From: an uncultured Thomasclavelia sp. | GTDB lineage: Bacteria; Bacillota_I; Bacilli_A; Erysipelotrichales; Coprobacillaceae | NCBI GenBank assembly: GCA_910588165.1 | Contig: CAJUOR010000038.1 | Location: 1 to 16,872 of the forward strand | Direction: 5' to 3' | DNA length: 16,872 nucleotides | In this document: positions 1-6,733 of the stretch, piece after piece | Numbering within the stretch: the stretch's first letter is position 1 | Layout of the letters: the number at the start of each line of letters is the position of its first letter | Made by a program: the position numbers and the translations under genes | The notes under the pieces: generated by a model | The model's input: only the letters and a program-made list of their open reading frames with translations | Database searches by the model: none | Told to the model about the DNA's origin: nothing

Positions 1-20
1 TATGCCCCGCCATCCAATAC

Positions 21-146
21 CTATATATGATTAAACGGTTCATTTCTTTTCATTAACGTAATAATGACATAGCCTCCACCAAAAGTAAAAGCACTCAAAT
101 AAAAAGTTGATATAAATATCTTCCATAATTTTTCCGTATTTTTCAT
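21..146 (-). pseudogene. chrA: 5' end of a chromate transporter (ChrA family), frame closed early
   Basis: A minus-strand ATG at 146 with a good ribosome site (AGGTGG, five bases upstream) opens a 41-codon frame that ends at TAG (23-21). The peptide has an amphipathic start, then a hydrophobic stretch ending in FTFGGGYVIITLMKR. The FTFGGG(Y)-x-I-x-LMK pattern is the hallmark first membrane segment of CHR/ChrA-type transporters, which export chromate or related oxyanions. In the family the sequence continues for about 180 residues or more, so this frame is cut short. A neighbouring frame just past the break reads YRYW, which could be the displaced continuation, but that is weak. The gene has an intact-looking promoter (165-193) and is divergent from a LysR regulator. 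Either it is a decaying gene, or a sequencing error or window edge hides the rest. The family call rests on one motif. Confidence 0.5.
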
Positions 147-164
147 TTCTTCCACCTCGAAAGT

Positions 165-193
165 ATCATAATATGAATTGAAACATATGTAAA
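165..193 (-). promoter_or_regulatory. Sigma-A promoter for the chrA-like fragment
   Basis: Read on the minus strand, a -35 TTTACA (193-188) is followed by a 17-base spacer and a -10 TATGAT (170-165), about 20 bases before the ribosome site of the ChrA-like frame. It lies over the -35 side of the divergent lysR promoter, so the two probably compete or share a regulator. Confidence 0.5.
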
Positions 194-206
194 ATAATAT
201 TATAAT
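178..206 (+). promoter_or_regulatory. Sigma-A promoter for the LysR regulator
   Basis: TTGAAA (178-183), a 17-base spacer and a perfect TATAAT (201-206) precede the lysR start at 247. The ribosome site AGAAAGGA sits seven bases before the ATG. Confidence 0.65.
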
Positions 207-219
207 ATAGTTATCATAA
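200..219. promoter_or_regulatory. Imperfect dyad, possible LysR operator
   Basis: The 20 bases form an interrupted palindrome (TTAT-A-ATA ... TAT-C-ATAA, 14 of 20 positions symmetric) that covers the -10 box of lysR. LysR regulators commonly bind such AT-rich dyads between divergent genes and repress their own promoter. In DNA this AT-rich, chance dyads are frequent, so this is only a candidate. Confidence 0.3.
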
Positions 220-246
220 TAAAATCATTATAGAAAGGATGAGTCG

Positions 247-1131
247 ATGACATTACGCCATTTGAAAATATTTATGACTGTATTTGAAACCTCAAACTTT
301 ACCAAAGCCGGAGAAAAACTATTGATGGCTCAACCCGCCATCAGCTTAGCTATTAAAGAATTGGAAGACAATTACGGTGTGCGTCTATTTGAGAGAATCA
401 GACGCAATATCTATCCGACTGAGCAAGGTAAAATGCTTTATCAATATGCTACTACGCTACTTGCCATGTATGACGAAATGAATGACGTTATGAGAAATCT
501 TGATGAGAAAAGTACAATTCGTATTGGCAGTAGTATTACTGTCAGCAACTATATTTTACCCACTTTGATTTCCGAGTTTAAACAGCTTTATCCTTTAACA
601 CAAATCAAAGTTATCATTATCAATAGTGCGATTCTCGAAGATTATTTATTACATAACCAAATTGATTTTGCCTTGATGGAAAGCAATCCAAACTCCCTTG
701 ATTTAACGGAAATTCCATTTATGCAAGACCATTTGTGTACTATTGCCCACCCTGACCACCCTTTAGCCAAACAAACCGCTATTTCCTTAGAAACCATTGC
801 CAAAGAAGATTTTTTAATGCGTGAGAAAGGAAGTTCTGTGCGTGAAATTGTTGAGGGAATTTTCTTAACTCACGATTTGCACGTTTCGCCACTATGGGAA
901 AGTGCCAGTACATATGCCCTAATAGGAGCTGTTGAATCAAACTTGGGAATTACGACTTTACCCTATCACATGATGAAATATCGTTATGATGAAAGTAAAC
1001 TCGTACGCTTAGATGTCCCATTACTGAATATTACACGTGACTACAACATTGTATTTTATAAAAATAAATATCTAACAAAACCTATGCAGGCTTTTATCAA
1101 ACTATGTCAACAAAAGGGTCAAACCATTTAA
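247..1131 (+). CDS. LysR-type transcriptional regulator
   Basis: A 294-residue protein of normal LysR length. Residues 1-60 form the winged helix-turn-helix, with the classic pattern NFTKAGEKL-(M)AQPAISLAIKELE around residues 17-40 followed by GVRLFER. Residues from about 90 to the end match the two-lobed periplasmic-binding-protein-like effector domain (start IRIGSSITVSNYILP). LysR proteins bind DNA as tetramers and usually control the divergently transcribed neighbour, here the chrA-like fragment, in response to a small molecule. Its overall look resembles the CysL/CbbR-type branch, but I cannot name the effector. The ATG at 247 has a good ribosome site. If chrA is truly broken, this regulator may have lost its main local target. 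Confidence 0.9.
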   Translation: MTLRHLKIFMTVFETSNFTKAGEKLLMAQPAISLAIKELEDNYGVRLFERIRRNIYPTEQGKMLYQYATTLLAMYDEMNDVMRNLDEKSTIRIGSSITVSNYILPTLISEFKQLYPLTQIKVIIINSAILEDYLLHNQIDFALMESNPNSLDLTEIPFMQDHLCTIAHPDHPLAKQTAISLETIAKEDFLMREKGSSVREIVEGIFLTHDLHVSPLWESASTYALIGAVESNLGITTLPYHMMKYRYDESKLVRLDVPLLNITRDYNIVFYKNKYLTKPMQAFIKLCQQKGQTI

Positions 1132-1170
1132 AAAGATCGAAACTTATCATCTAAGTTTCGATCCTTATTT
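1132..1170. terminator. Bidirectional intrinsic terminator between convergent genes
   Basis: A perfect 11-bp stem (1135-1145 with 1153-1163) with a 7-base loop is followed by a T-run on the plus strand (ATTTTTT) and, read the other way, by TTTTTAAA on the minus strand. It lies between the stop of lysR and the stop of the DUF362 gene, so it can end both transcripts. Confidence 0.85.
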
Positions 1171-1171
1171 T

Positions 1172-2038
1172 TTAGTCAAGATTTACTAATTCGTATTCAC
1201 GACTTCCGATATTCAATTTTTCTGCCGCTTCTACTGTCAGAATACCATGTCGAGATTCCATTCTTTCAATCAAATGAACTTTTCCCGGATCCTCACTTGC
1301 ATAAACTAAATCCACACAAGCTTGGTCTAATGCAACCGGATCAGCTGAACAAAGAATACCAATATCTGCAATCTTAGGGTCTTCTGCTTCAGCACAGCAA
1401 TCACAGTCGACTGACATATTGCACATAACATTGATATAAACGATATTCTCTTTAAAATAATTTTGAATAGTTTGCGCAGCATCTGCCATAGATTCTAAGA
1501 ATTCATCGTGGTCAGCTGTCCAAATATTTTCAGCTACACCCGCACCATGGATATGAGCTTTACCATATTTAGATGCAATTCCAATAGAGATATTCTTCAA
1601 AGCGCCACCAAAGCCTCCCATTGGATGCCCTTTAAAATGGGACAATACTAACATGGAATCATAATTACACATATTTTTGCCTACATAGTTTTCTTTCAAA
1701 TGGAAGCCATTTTCAACTTTTAAAGCAACTTCGCCCTCTTCATCCATAATATCAACAGGGGCAATATTACTCCAACCATGAAGTTTCATTATTTCCCAAT
1801 GGTCCTTAGTTTCATAACGTTTACCTTCGTAGGCTGTATTGCATTCAACAATTGTACCATTGACATAATCAATCACAGGCTTCATAAAATCAGGTCTTAA
1901 AAAATTCTGATTACCAACTTCTCCCGAATGAAGTTTAACAGCTACTTTTCCCGGTAATTGACGATTTAATGCCTCATACATTTTAATCATTGCTTGTGGT
2001 GTAATCTCTTTTGTAAAATATACTTTTGCTTTTGTCAT
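1172..2038 (-). CDS. DUF362 domain protein
   Basis: A 288-residue protein matching the DUF362 family, whose members often accompany iron-sulfur proteins and whose reaction is not established. Visible landmarks are VAVKLHSGE near residues 32-40, the family-typical segment SHFKGHPMGGFGGALKNISIG at 133-153, and DPVALDQACVD at 233-243. Four cysteines are clustered at C206, C212, C214 and C215 (CNMSVDCDCC), a good candidate metal or Fe-S site. There is no separate 4Fe-4S ferredoxin module of the doubled CxxCxxC type seen in longer members. No signal peptide or membrane segment is evident, so it is probably cytoplasmic. The ATG has a strong AAAGGAG site. It is last in the leftward operon and may also have its own promoter (2061-2091). 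Confidence 0.8.
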   Translation of the reverse strand: MTKAKVYFTKEITPQAMIKMYEALNRQLPGKVAVKLHSGEVGNQNFLRPDFMKPVIDYVNGTIVECNTAYEGKRYETKDHWEIMKLHGWSNIAPVDIMDEEGEVALKVENGFHLKENYVGKNMCNYDSMLVLSHFKGHPMGGFGGALKNISIGIASKYGKAHIHGAGVAENIWTADHDEFLESMADAAQTIQNYFKENIVYINVMCNMSVDCDCCAEAEDPKIADIGILCSADPVALDQACVDLVYASEDPGKVHLIERMESRHGILTVEAAEKLNIGSREYELVNLD

Positions 2039-2060
2039 GTTTTATCACTCCTTTACTCAT

Positions 2061-2091
2061 ATTATATCACTTAGAGTCAACTCAAGGTCAA
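2061..2091 (-). promoter_or_regulatory. Possible internal promoter for the DUF362 gene
   Basis: On the minus strand TTGACC (2091-2086) lies inside the end of the HAD gene, and a perfect TATAAT (2066-2061) lies in the gap before the DUF362 ribosome site. The 19-base spacer is longer than ideal, so activity is uncertain. Confidence 0.4.
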
Positions 2092-2751
2092 GCGTTTAAT
2101 TTCGCTATCCTCAAATGTTTCAATCGTTTTTAAAACCCCGGGTAAGTTCTCATATAATACTCTTTGATTATTTGGACAAATGACAATGATTTGACGACAT
2201 CCGACAGCATAAGCATTCGCTATACCTGAAAACGAATCCTCAAAAACAAGTATATCTGTCATTTTAACACCTAAATAATCAGCTGCCTTTTCAAACATGG
2301 CAATCTTATTTTGATAAGTACCATCATCATAAACTATCTGATTTATTTCAAACCATTGGTTTAGCTTAAAGCTTTCCACAAAGAATTCAATGTTCTCTTT
2401 AATTGAAGCGCTCGCAATCGTAAAGGGAATTTGTTGTTTTTGAAGGTAGCTAAAGAAATCTTCCGCACCTTCGACTAAATGAAAATTCTGTTTGTCTTTT
2501 CGACAAAACTCACGATAATATTCTTCTTTTAATAATGAATATTTTTCAATATCCATTGGTGTAGCCTTACCATTCATAAAATATTGAATAATTTCCTTAT
2601 TAGGTACACCGTTTAAACGTTGTGTTAATTCTTCTTCACTAATATCAATGCCACGAATAAGCTTAGAAATCTTTCCCCATGCCTTAATATGCTTATCATT
2701 ATCAAAAAACAAAGTGCCATTAAAATCAAATATAACACCTTTAGTTTTCAT
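2077..2751 (-). CDS. HAD-superfamily hydrolase, beta-phosphoglucomutase-like, DFNGT variant
   Basis: A 224-residue HAD subfamily IA protein with the helical cap of the beta-phosphoglucomutase/phosphatase group. Motif I is D9-F-N11-G-T near the start, motif II is in FTIASAS (S114/S116), motif III is K149, and motif IV is E171-D172-S in LVFEDSFSGIANA. Such enzymes remove or shift phosphate on small metabolites through an aspartyl-phosphate. The second motif-I aspartate, normally the general acid/base, is asparagine here, which could slow hydrolysis or alter specificity. The start is taken as ATG at 2751, six bases after AAGGTG; a GTG at 2760 would add three residues but overlaps that site. The gene sits between the MFS exporter and the DUF362 gene, probably in one transcript. 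The substrate is unknown. Confidence 0.8.
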   Translation of the reverse strand: MKTKGVIFDFNGTLFFDNDKHIKAWGKISKLIRGIDISEEELTQRLNGVPNKEIIQYFMNGKATPMDIEKYSLLKEEYYREFCRKDKQNFHLVEGAEDFFSYLQKQQIPFTIASASIKENIEFFVESFKLNQWFEINQIVYDDGTYQNKIAMFEKAADYLGVKMTDILVFEDSFSGIANAYAVGCRQIIVICPNNQRVLYENLPGVLKTIETFEDSEIKRLTLS

Positions 2752-2789
2752 ATCAGTCACCTTCTTTCGCTATGATTTGTCAATATTTC

Positions 2790-3998
2790 CTAGGAAATAA
2801 CTTGTAATTGCTTAGTCGTACATGGATTAACAAAAAACATATAACTGCTAAGCAGTAAAACAACTATGCCACACCCTACAAAGACATAACCCACCGGAAT
2901 TAAATCAGCAAGTGGTCCGAACATCTGCATACCTAAAGGCATTGCCAAACTATTAACCATTCCTAAAACACTGAAAATACGCCCTAACAATACCTTGTCT
3001 ACTCTTTCTTGTAATCCGGTATATAACGGTGCATTATAGCAAGGCGAAGAAATACCAATCAAAGTATTCGCTAAATAAAACAATGATAACGTTTTAAAAC
3101 TACCAAGTCCAACCATACAAAAGCCATAAAAAGCCCCTGCCAAAAAAGTTGTTTTAAATTTATCTTGAAAACCGGATAGATAAGCAATCACAATACCACC
3201 GATAACCATGCCTAAACTATAAGTAATTTCCGCAACACTCAAATACCATAATTCATTACCGAAAACTCGACTGACACATAAGGGTGTCATAAAAGCAGTC
3301 GGACTAATCGATAACATGAGCATAGCTTGATAAAGCAATAACTTAGCTAACCAAGGCTGTGTTTTCAAATATTGCAAACCTTCTTGAATATCTTTAAAAT
3401 ATGTTACTGTTTGTCCTGTATTGTTTTGCGGTAAAGCTATTGCAAACATCATACTTATACCAATCAAAGCTGTCACTAAATCAATGGAAAGCACAAACTG
3501 AAATGAAAAGAAAGCTAAAAGCCAAGCACTTAACGCCGGTGCTAATAACATAGAAACAGAATTTAAACTTGCGTTAAAGCCATGAACTTTCTGTAAAGCA
3601 TTATCCGGTACAATATCGACAATCGCTGTCTGACTAGCCGGTCCTTGAATCCCCGAACCTAAGGAACGGATAGCCAAAACAACATAAAACATGCCTATAT
3701 TTGCTCCTTGCCATAGCGCCATCACTAAAAGCCAAAGTGTTGCCAAGGCAATCAGGGCATCACTGGCAATTAAAAGCATTTTCCTATTTTTACGATCTGC
3801 CAAAACACCGGCAAATGGTGAGATCAGAAATTGCGGTAAAAAGCCACAAAGCGTCGAAATAGCTAATGCCAATCCGGAAGATGTATCTAATGTAATCTTC
3901 CAAATTAAAGCATATTGAACTAAACTAGAACCAAATTGCGAAATAGTTTGAGCGCTCAAATAACAAATAATTTTATTTTTCCAAGTCATAGTTTTCAA
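2790..3998 (-). CDS. MFS transporter, Mef-like drug:proton antiporter family
   Basis: About 402 residues with the hydrophobic pattern of twelve transmembrane helices, an inner-membrane major facilitator. The cytoplasmic loop after helix 2 carries the family signature GVLADRKNRK (64-73). The N-terminal half resembles macrolide-efflux MefA-type proteins, including GFLPQFLISPFAG and the helix-4 segment RSLGSGIQGPA. Export of a small hydrophobic compound or drug by proton antiport is the family expectation; the real substrate cannot be read from sequence. The start is uncertain: TTG at 3998 has AGGTG five bases upstream, while ATG at 3989 lies 14 bases from it. Either start overlaps the end of the FAD dehydrogenase gene (26 or 17 bases), indicating translational coupling. 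Confidence 0.85.
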   Translation of the reverse strand: MKTMTWKNKIICYLSAQTISQFGSSLVQYALIWKITLDTSSGLALAISTLCGFLPQFLISPFAGVLADRKNRKMLLIASDALIALATLWLLVMALWQGANIGMFYVVLAIRSLGSGIQGPASQTAIVDIVPDNALQKVHGFNASLNSVSMLLAPALSAWLLAFFSFQFVLSIDLVTALIGISMMFAIALPQNNTGQTVTYFKDIQEGLQYLKTQPWLAKLLLYQAMLMLSISPTAFMTPLCVSRVFGNELWYLSVAEITYSLGMVIGGIVIAYLSGFQDKFKTTFLAGAFYGFCMVGLGSFKTLSLFYLANTLIGISSPCYNAPLYTGLQERVDKVLLGRIFSVLGMVNSLAMPLGMQMFGPLADLIPVGYVFVGCGIVVLLLSSYMFFVNPCTTKQLQVIS

Positions 3999-5397
3999 TC
4001 ACACACCTAGCAACATGAACACCATTTGCCCCTGCTTGAGCTAAACCACGGGTCAATCCTGCACCATCACCGGCAAAATACAACCCTTGAATTTCGCTTT
4101 CAAACCCTTCTTTAACGACAGGACGAGCTGAATAAAATTTTGCCTCCAAACCATAAAGCAATGTATGTTCATTCGCAATTCCCGGAGTTACATGGTCTAA
4201 TGCTTCTATCATTTCAATAATGGATTTTAGAGTATTGTAAGGCAGAACCAAGCCCAAATCACCCGGTACAGCTTCCGGTAAAGTCGGACGAGTATAGCCT
4301 TCCTTCATACGTTTTTCAGTTGACCGACGTCCTTTTTTCAAATCACCGTAACGTTGCACAATAATACTGCCATTAGATAGGCGATTAGCTAAAGAAGCGA
4401 CAGAATGCCCGTATTCATTAGGTTCATTAAATGGTTCACTGAAAATATGTGAAACTAACAACGCAAAATTCGTATTTTCACTGCCTAGCTTTGGATCATG
4501 GTAGGCATGACCGTTAGCCAACATGGTTCCCGAATGATTTTCAATAACGACGTGCCCACTCGGGTTTGAACAGAAAGTACGTACCTTCGTCCCAACAGAA
4601 GTATTATAAACAAATTTACCTTCATATAAGTTACGATTGATTTCGTCCATAACAATATTATTACACTCTATACGTACCCCGATGTCAACCTGATGATTGG
4701 TGAATTGAACACCATGTTTTTTCATACACTTTGTCAACCATGCTGAACCATCACGCCCCGGCGCTAATAAAACGTAATCCGCATAAATCTTTTCGCCATC
4801 TTCTAAAATAACACCACAAGCTTTGTTGTCTTGTACCATCACTTCCTCAACTACCGTCTTAAAACGCATCTCAATGTGGTCTTTGAGAAGAAGATACATA
4901 CTTTCCATGATTCGCAAATTCTCCTCTGTCCCTAAATGACGCACTTGTGAACGTAATAATTTTAAGCCATGAGCATAACCACGACGCTCGATTTCCTTAA
5001 CTGCCGGTGTCATCGGATCGGTAATTTCCAAAGTAGCCCCATGTTTTAAATACAAATCATCAACATAATGAATGAGGTCCATCACTTCTTTTTCATCTAA
5101 ATAATCCGTTAACCAGCCTCCGAATTCACTGGTAATATTGAATTTTCCATCAGAAAAAGCCCCTGCACCACCAAAGCCACAAGTAATCGAACAAGCAGGC
5201 AAGCAACCCGGTAAATCATCTTTAACAACCGGACAACGTTTGATTTTTTTATCTTTAATCGGACAATGGCGATGCATAACATCGTGTCCCTTATCAATTA
5301 ATAGCACTTTCAAATGCGGTGCCTTTAAATAAAATTCATAGCAGGCCATAATTCCCGCCGGCCCTGCACCTACTACAATAACATCATATTGTTTCAT
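3973..5397 (-). CDS. FAD-dependent dehydrogenase (COG2509 type)
   Basis: A 474-residue flavoprotein. Residues 5-15 (DVIVVGAGPAG) form the N-terminal dinucleotide fold that binds FAD. The C-terminus closes the FAD site with GLYFAGDGAGLTRGLAQAGANG, and an internal YVLLAPGRDGSAW supports a second nucleotide-related region. A cysteine group (C45, C54, C65, C69, C73) precedes the hallmark GFGGAGAFSDGK of the COG2509 'uncharacterised FAD-dependent dehydrogenases'. These cysteines could bind a cofactor or carry disulfide chemistry. No membrane segment is seen, so it should be soluble. The start is taken as ATG at 5397, with GGGGAG about 11 bases upstream; an in-frame TTG at 5415 overlaps that site and is unlikely. 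It is the first gene after a strong promoter and overlaps the MFS gene. The reaction is not known. Confidence 0.85.
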   Translation of the reverse strand: MKQYDVIVVGAGPAGIMACYEFYLKAPHLKVLLIDKGHDVMHRHCPIKDKKIKRCPVVKDDLPGCLPACSITCGFGGAGAFSDGKFNITSEFGGWLTDYLDEKEVMDLIHYVDDLYLKHGATLEITDPMTPAVKEIERRGYAHGLKLLRSQVRHLGTEENLRIMESMYLLLKDHIEMRFKTVVEEVMVQDNKACGVILEDGEKIYADYVLLAPGRDGSAWLTKCMKKHGVQFTNHQVDIGVRIECNNIVMDEINRNLYEGKFVYNTSVGTKVRTFCSNPSGHVVIENHSGTMLANGHAYHDPKLGSENTNFALLVSHIFSEPFNEPNEYGHSVASLANRLSNGSIIVQRYGDLKKGRRSTEKRMKEGYTRPTLPEAVPGDLGLVLPYNTLKSIIEMIEALDHVTPGIANEHTLLYGLEAKFYSARPVVKEGFESEIQGLYFAGDGAGLTRGLAQAGANGVHVARCVIENYDLEK

Positions 5398-5422
5398 TTT
5401 AACTTCACTCCCCAATCATTCT

Positions 5423-5450
5423 ATTATACAAGGTTCTTAACAAATGTCAA
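5423..5450 (-). promoter_or_regulatory. Strong sigma-A promoter of the FAD dehydrogenase operon
   Basis: Both boxes are perfect on the minus strand: TTGACA (5450-5445) and TATAAT (5428-5423), with a 16-base spacer. It lies between tag and the FAD dehydrogenase gene and should drive FAD dehydrogenase, MFS, HAD and DUF362 up to the terminator near 1132-1170. Confidence 0.8.
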
Positions 5451-5472
5451 GCAATTTGTTAATCGCTTACAT

Positions 5473-6021
5473 TTATTTCCTGTATCTAAAACAACTTGGC
5501 TCATGCGAGTTCACGATTCCTACTGCCTGAAGATAAGCAAAAATCGTTACACTTCCACAAAACTTCATACCTCGCTTCTTTAAATCCTTCGCAATGCAAT
5601 CAGACAATTCTGATTTCGTAAGAGTGACATCATCTGGATAGATGATGTCATGATTCGTATAACCCCACAAATAATTAGAAAAAGAGCCATATTCTTTTTG
5701 AATATCCTTAATGATTTTGGAATTAGAAATTGTCGCAAGTATTTTAGCTCTGCTTCTCACAATCCCCTTATCTTGCATAAGAGCCTCTACTTTAGCTTCA
5801 TCATATGCAATCACCTTATCTATATCAAAATTATCAAAAGCTTTCCGGAAATTTTCTCTTTTCTTTAAAATAATCAGCCATGAAAGTCCGGCTGAAAAAC
5901 TCTCCAAAATCAATTGTTCATAAAGTAAATGATCATCATAGACAGGCAGACCCCATTCCTCATCATGATACTTTAAGTAAATTTCCTCTTGATTTTCCAC
6001 CCAAAAACAGCGTTTAACCAT
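5473..6021 (-). CDS. tag: DNA-3-methyladenine glycosylase I
   Basis: A 182-residue protein, close to the 187 of E. coli Tag, with clear similarity along its length (RCFWV..., YHDEEWG, SAGLSWLIILKKRENFRKAF, LKKRGMKFCG). Tag removes 3-methyladenine from alkylated DNA in base excision repair. The structural zinc ligands are all present: C5, H19, H173 and C177 (the H-x3-C pair). The active-site E40 and W48 in LESFSAGLSW also match. The start is taken as ATG at 6021, giving MVKRCFW as in the family; an upstream GTG at 6030 is too close to the GGGAG ribosome site. It has its own promoter (6045-6073), so it is separate from the ATPase operon before it and from the promoter-bearing operon after it. 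Confidence 0.95.
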   Translation of the reverse strand: MVKRCFWVENQEEIYLKYHDEEWGLPVYDDHLLYEQLILESFSAGLSWLIILKKRENFRKAFDNFDIDKVIAYDEAKVEALMQDKGIVRSRAKILATISNSKIIKDIQKEYGSFSNYLWGYTNHDIIYPDDVTLTKSELSDCIAKDLKKRGMKFCGSVTIFAYLQAVGIVNSHEPSCFRYRK

Positions 6022-6044
6022 TATCCTCACACTCCCTTAAACTC

Positions 6045-6073
6045 ATTATAATGGATTTTTAATATAATGTACA
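6045..6073 (-). promoter_or_regulatory. Promoter of tag
   Basis: On the minus strand TGTACA (6073-6068), a 17-base spacer and a perfect TATAAT (6050-6045) lie just after the ATPase terminator and about 24 bases before the tag start. Confidence 0.6.
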
Positions 6074-6100
6074 TTAAAAGACAGCTATAATCTAGCTGCC
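6074..6100 (-). terminator. Intrinsic terminator of the V-ATPase operon
   Basis: Read leftward, GGCAGCT (6100-6094) pairs with AGCTGTC (6086-6080), with one G-U pair and a 7-base loop, followed by TTTTAA. The hairpin overlaps the last codons and stop of subunit D. The U-run is short, so some read-through into tag is possible. Confidence 0.6.
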
Positions 6101-6732
6101 TTCTCTTTCAATAATCTTTGTTTTTCTTTATTCGCTTTAATAACTTTCTGTCTTGAAAATTCTTCTCTTTCCTTTTCTTCTAAAGAATCACTAATAAACT
6201 TAACTGTTTCAATAAAATCCGGAATAACGATGTTTTTCAGGGCATTCGCTCTTTTTTGAGATTTTCTGATGGCATTAGCTAAGCGATAAACACTGTTTTC
6301 AACTTCCGCTAAGACAACCGTAATCTCTTTTACCTTTGCAAAGCAACGATAAGCGTAGTCTAGTTTAGAATTCGCTCTATCCAATCCGTAAACAAGCTTT
6401 TCAGATGGTTTCTCATAAGAAATTGTCGGAATCTCAACTCCCATGACACTGCGATAAGTGACATCAATACCTGTATCAATCGGGATTTCCTCAACAATAT
6501 CGTCAATCAAACCTAAACTCATATTCGCTTCTTGCAAAGCTAAATAAGCTTCCGCATAAGTATCGGTGATTTTATCACGCAACATTTTAACACTTTCAAC
6601 TTGTTGCATCATTTCACGAATTAAGATATTTCTTTTTTTGTCCATTAAATCATAACCCAGGGTTGCGAGTTCTAATGATTTTTTGGTCGCAATCAAATTA
6701 CCTTTGGTTGGGAAAACCTGTTTGTTTGCCAT
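6085..6732 (-). CDS. ntpD: V-type ATPase subunit D (central rotor shaft)
   Basis: A 215-residue protein with the D-subunit start (PTKGNLIATKKSLELATLGYDLMDKKRNIL) and long N- and C-terminal helices that form an antiparallel coiled coil; the middle (about 75-105) is the short beta part. D turns inside the A3B3 head and couples ATP hydrolysis to the ring through F and C. The very basic, lysine/arginine-rich C-terminus is usual. The start codon follows the stop of subunit B after one base (TAA-T-ATG) and has only a poor ribosome site, which suggests translation coupled to B. It is the last gene of the operon. Confidence 0.93.
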   Translation of the reverse strand: MANKQVFPTKGNLIATKKSLELATLGYDLMDKKRNILIREMMQQVESVKMLRDKITDTYAEAYLALQEANMSLGLIDDIVEEIPIDTGIDVTYRSVMGVEIPTISYEKPSEKLVYGLDRANSKLDYAYRCFAKVKEITVVLAEVENSVYRLANAIRKSQKRANALKNIVIPDFIETVKFISDSLEEKEREEFSRQKVIKANKEKQRLLKEKAARL

Positions 6733-6733
6733 A

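Noticed and set aside
3691..3918. Plus-strand 75-codon frame inside the MFS gene
   Set aside because: It lies antisense within a well-supported transporter, has no ribosome site of note and shows no family features.
5455..5475. Imperfect AGCGAT/ATTGCT hairpin after tag as a terminator
   Set aside because: The stem is only six pairs including a G-T, and no T-run follows in the leftward direction.
5109..5583. Several 62-64 codon frames on both strands around the FAD dehydrogenase and tag
   Set aside because: They overlap confidently assigned genes in other frames, and their peptides show no recognisable domain.
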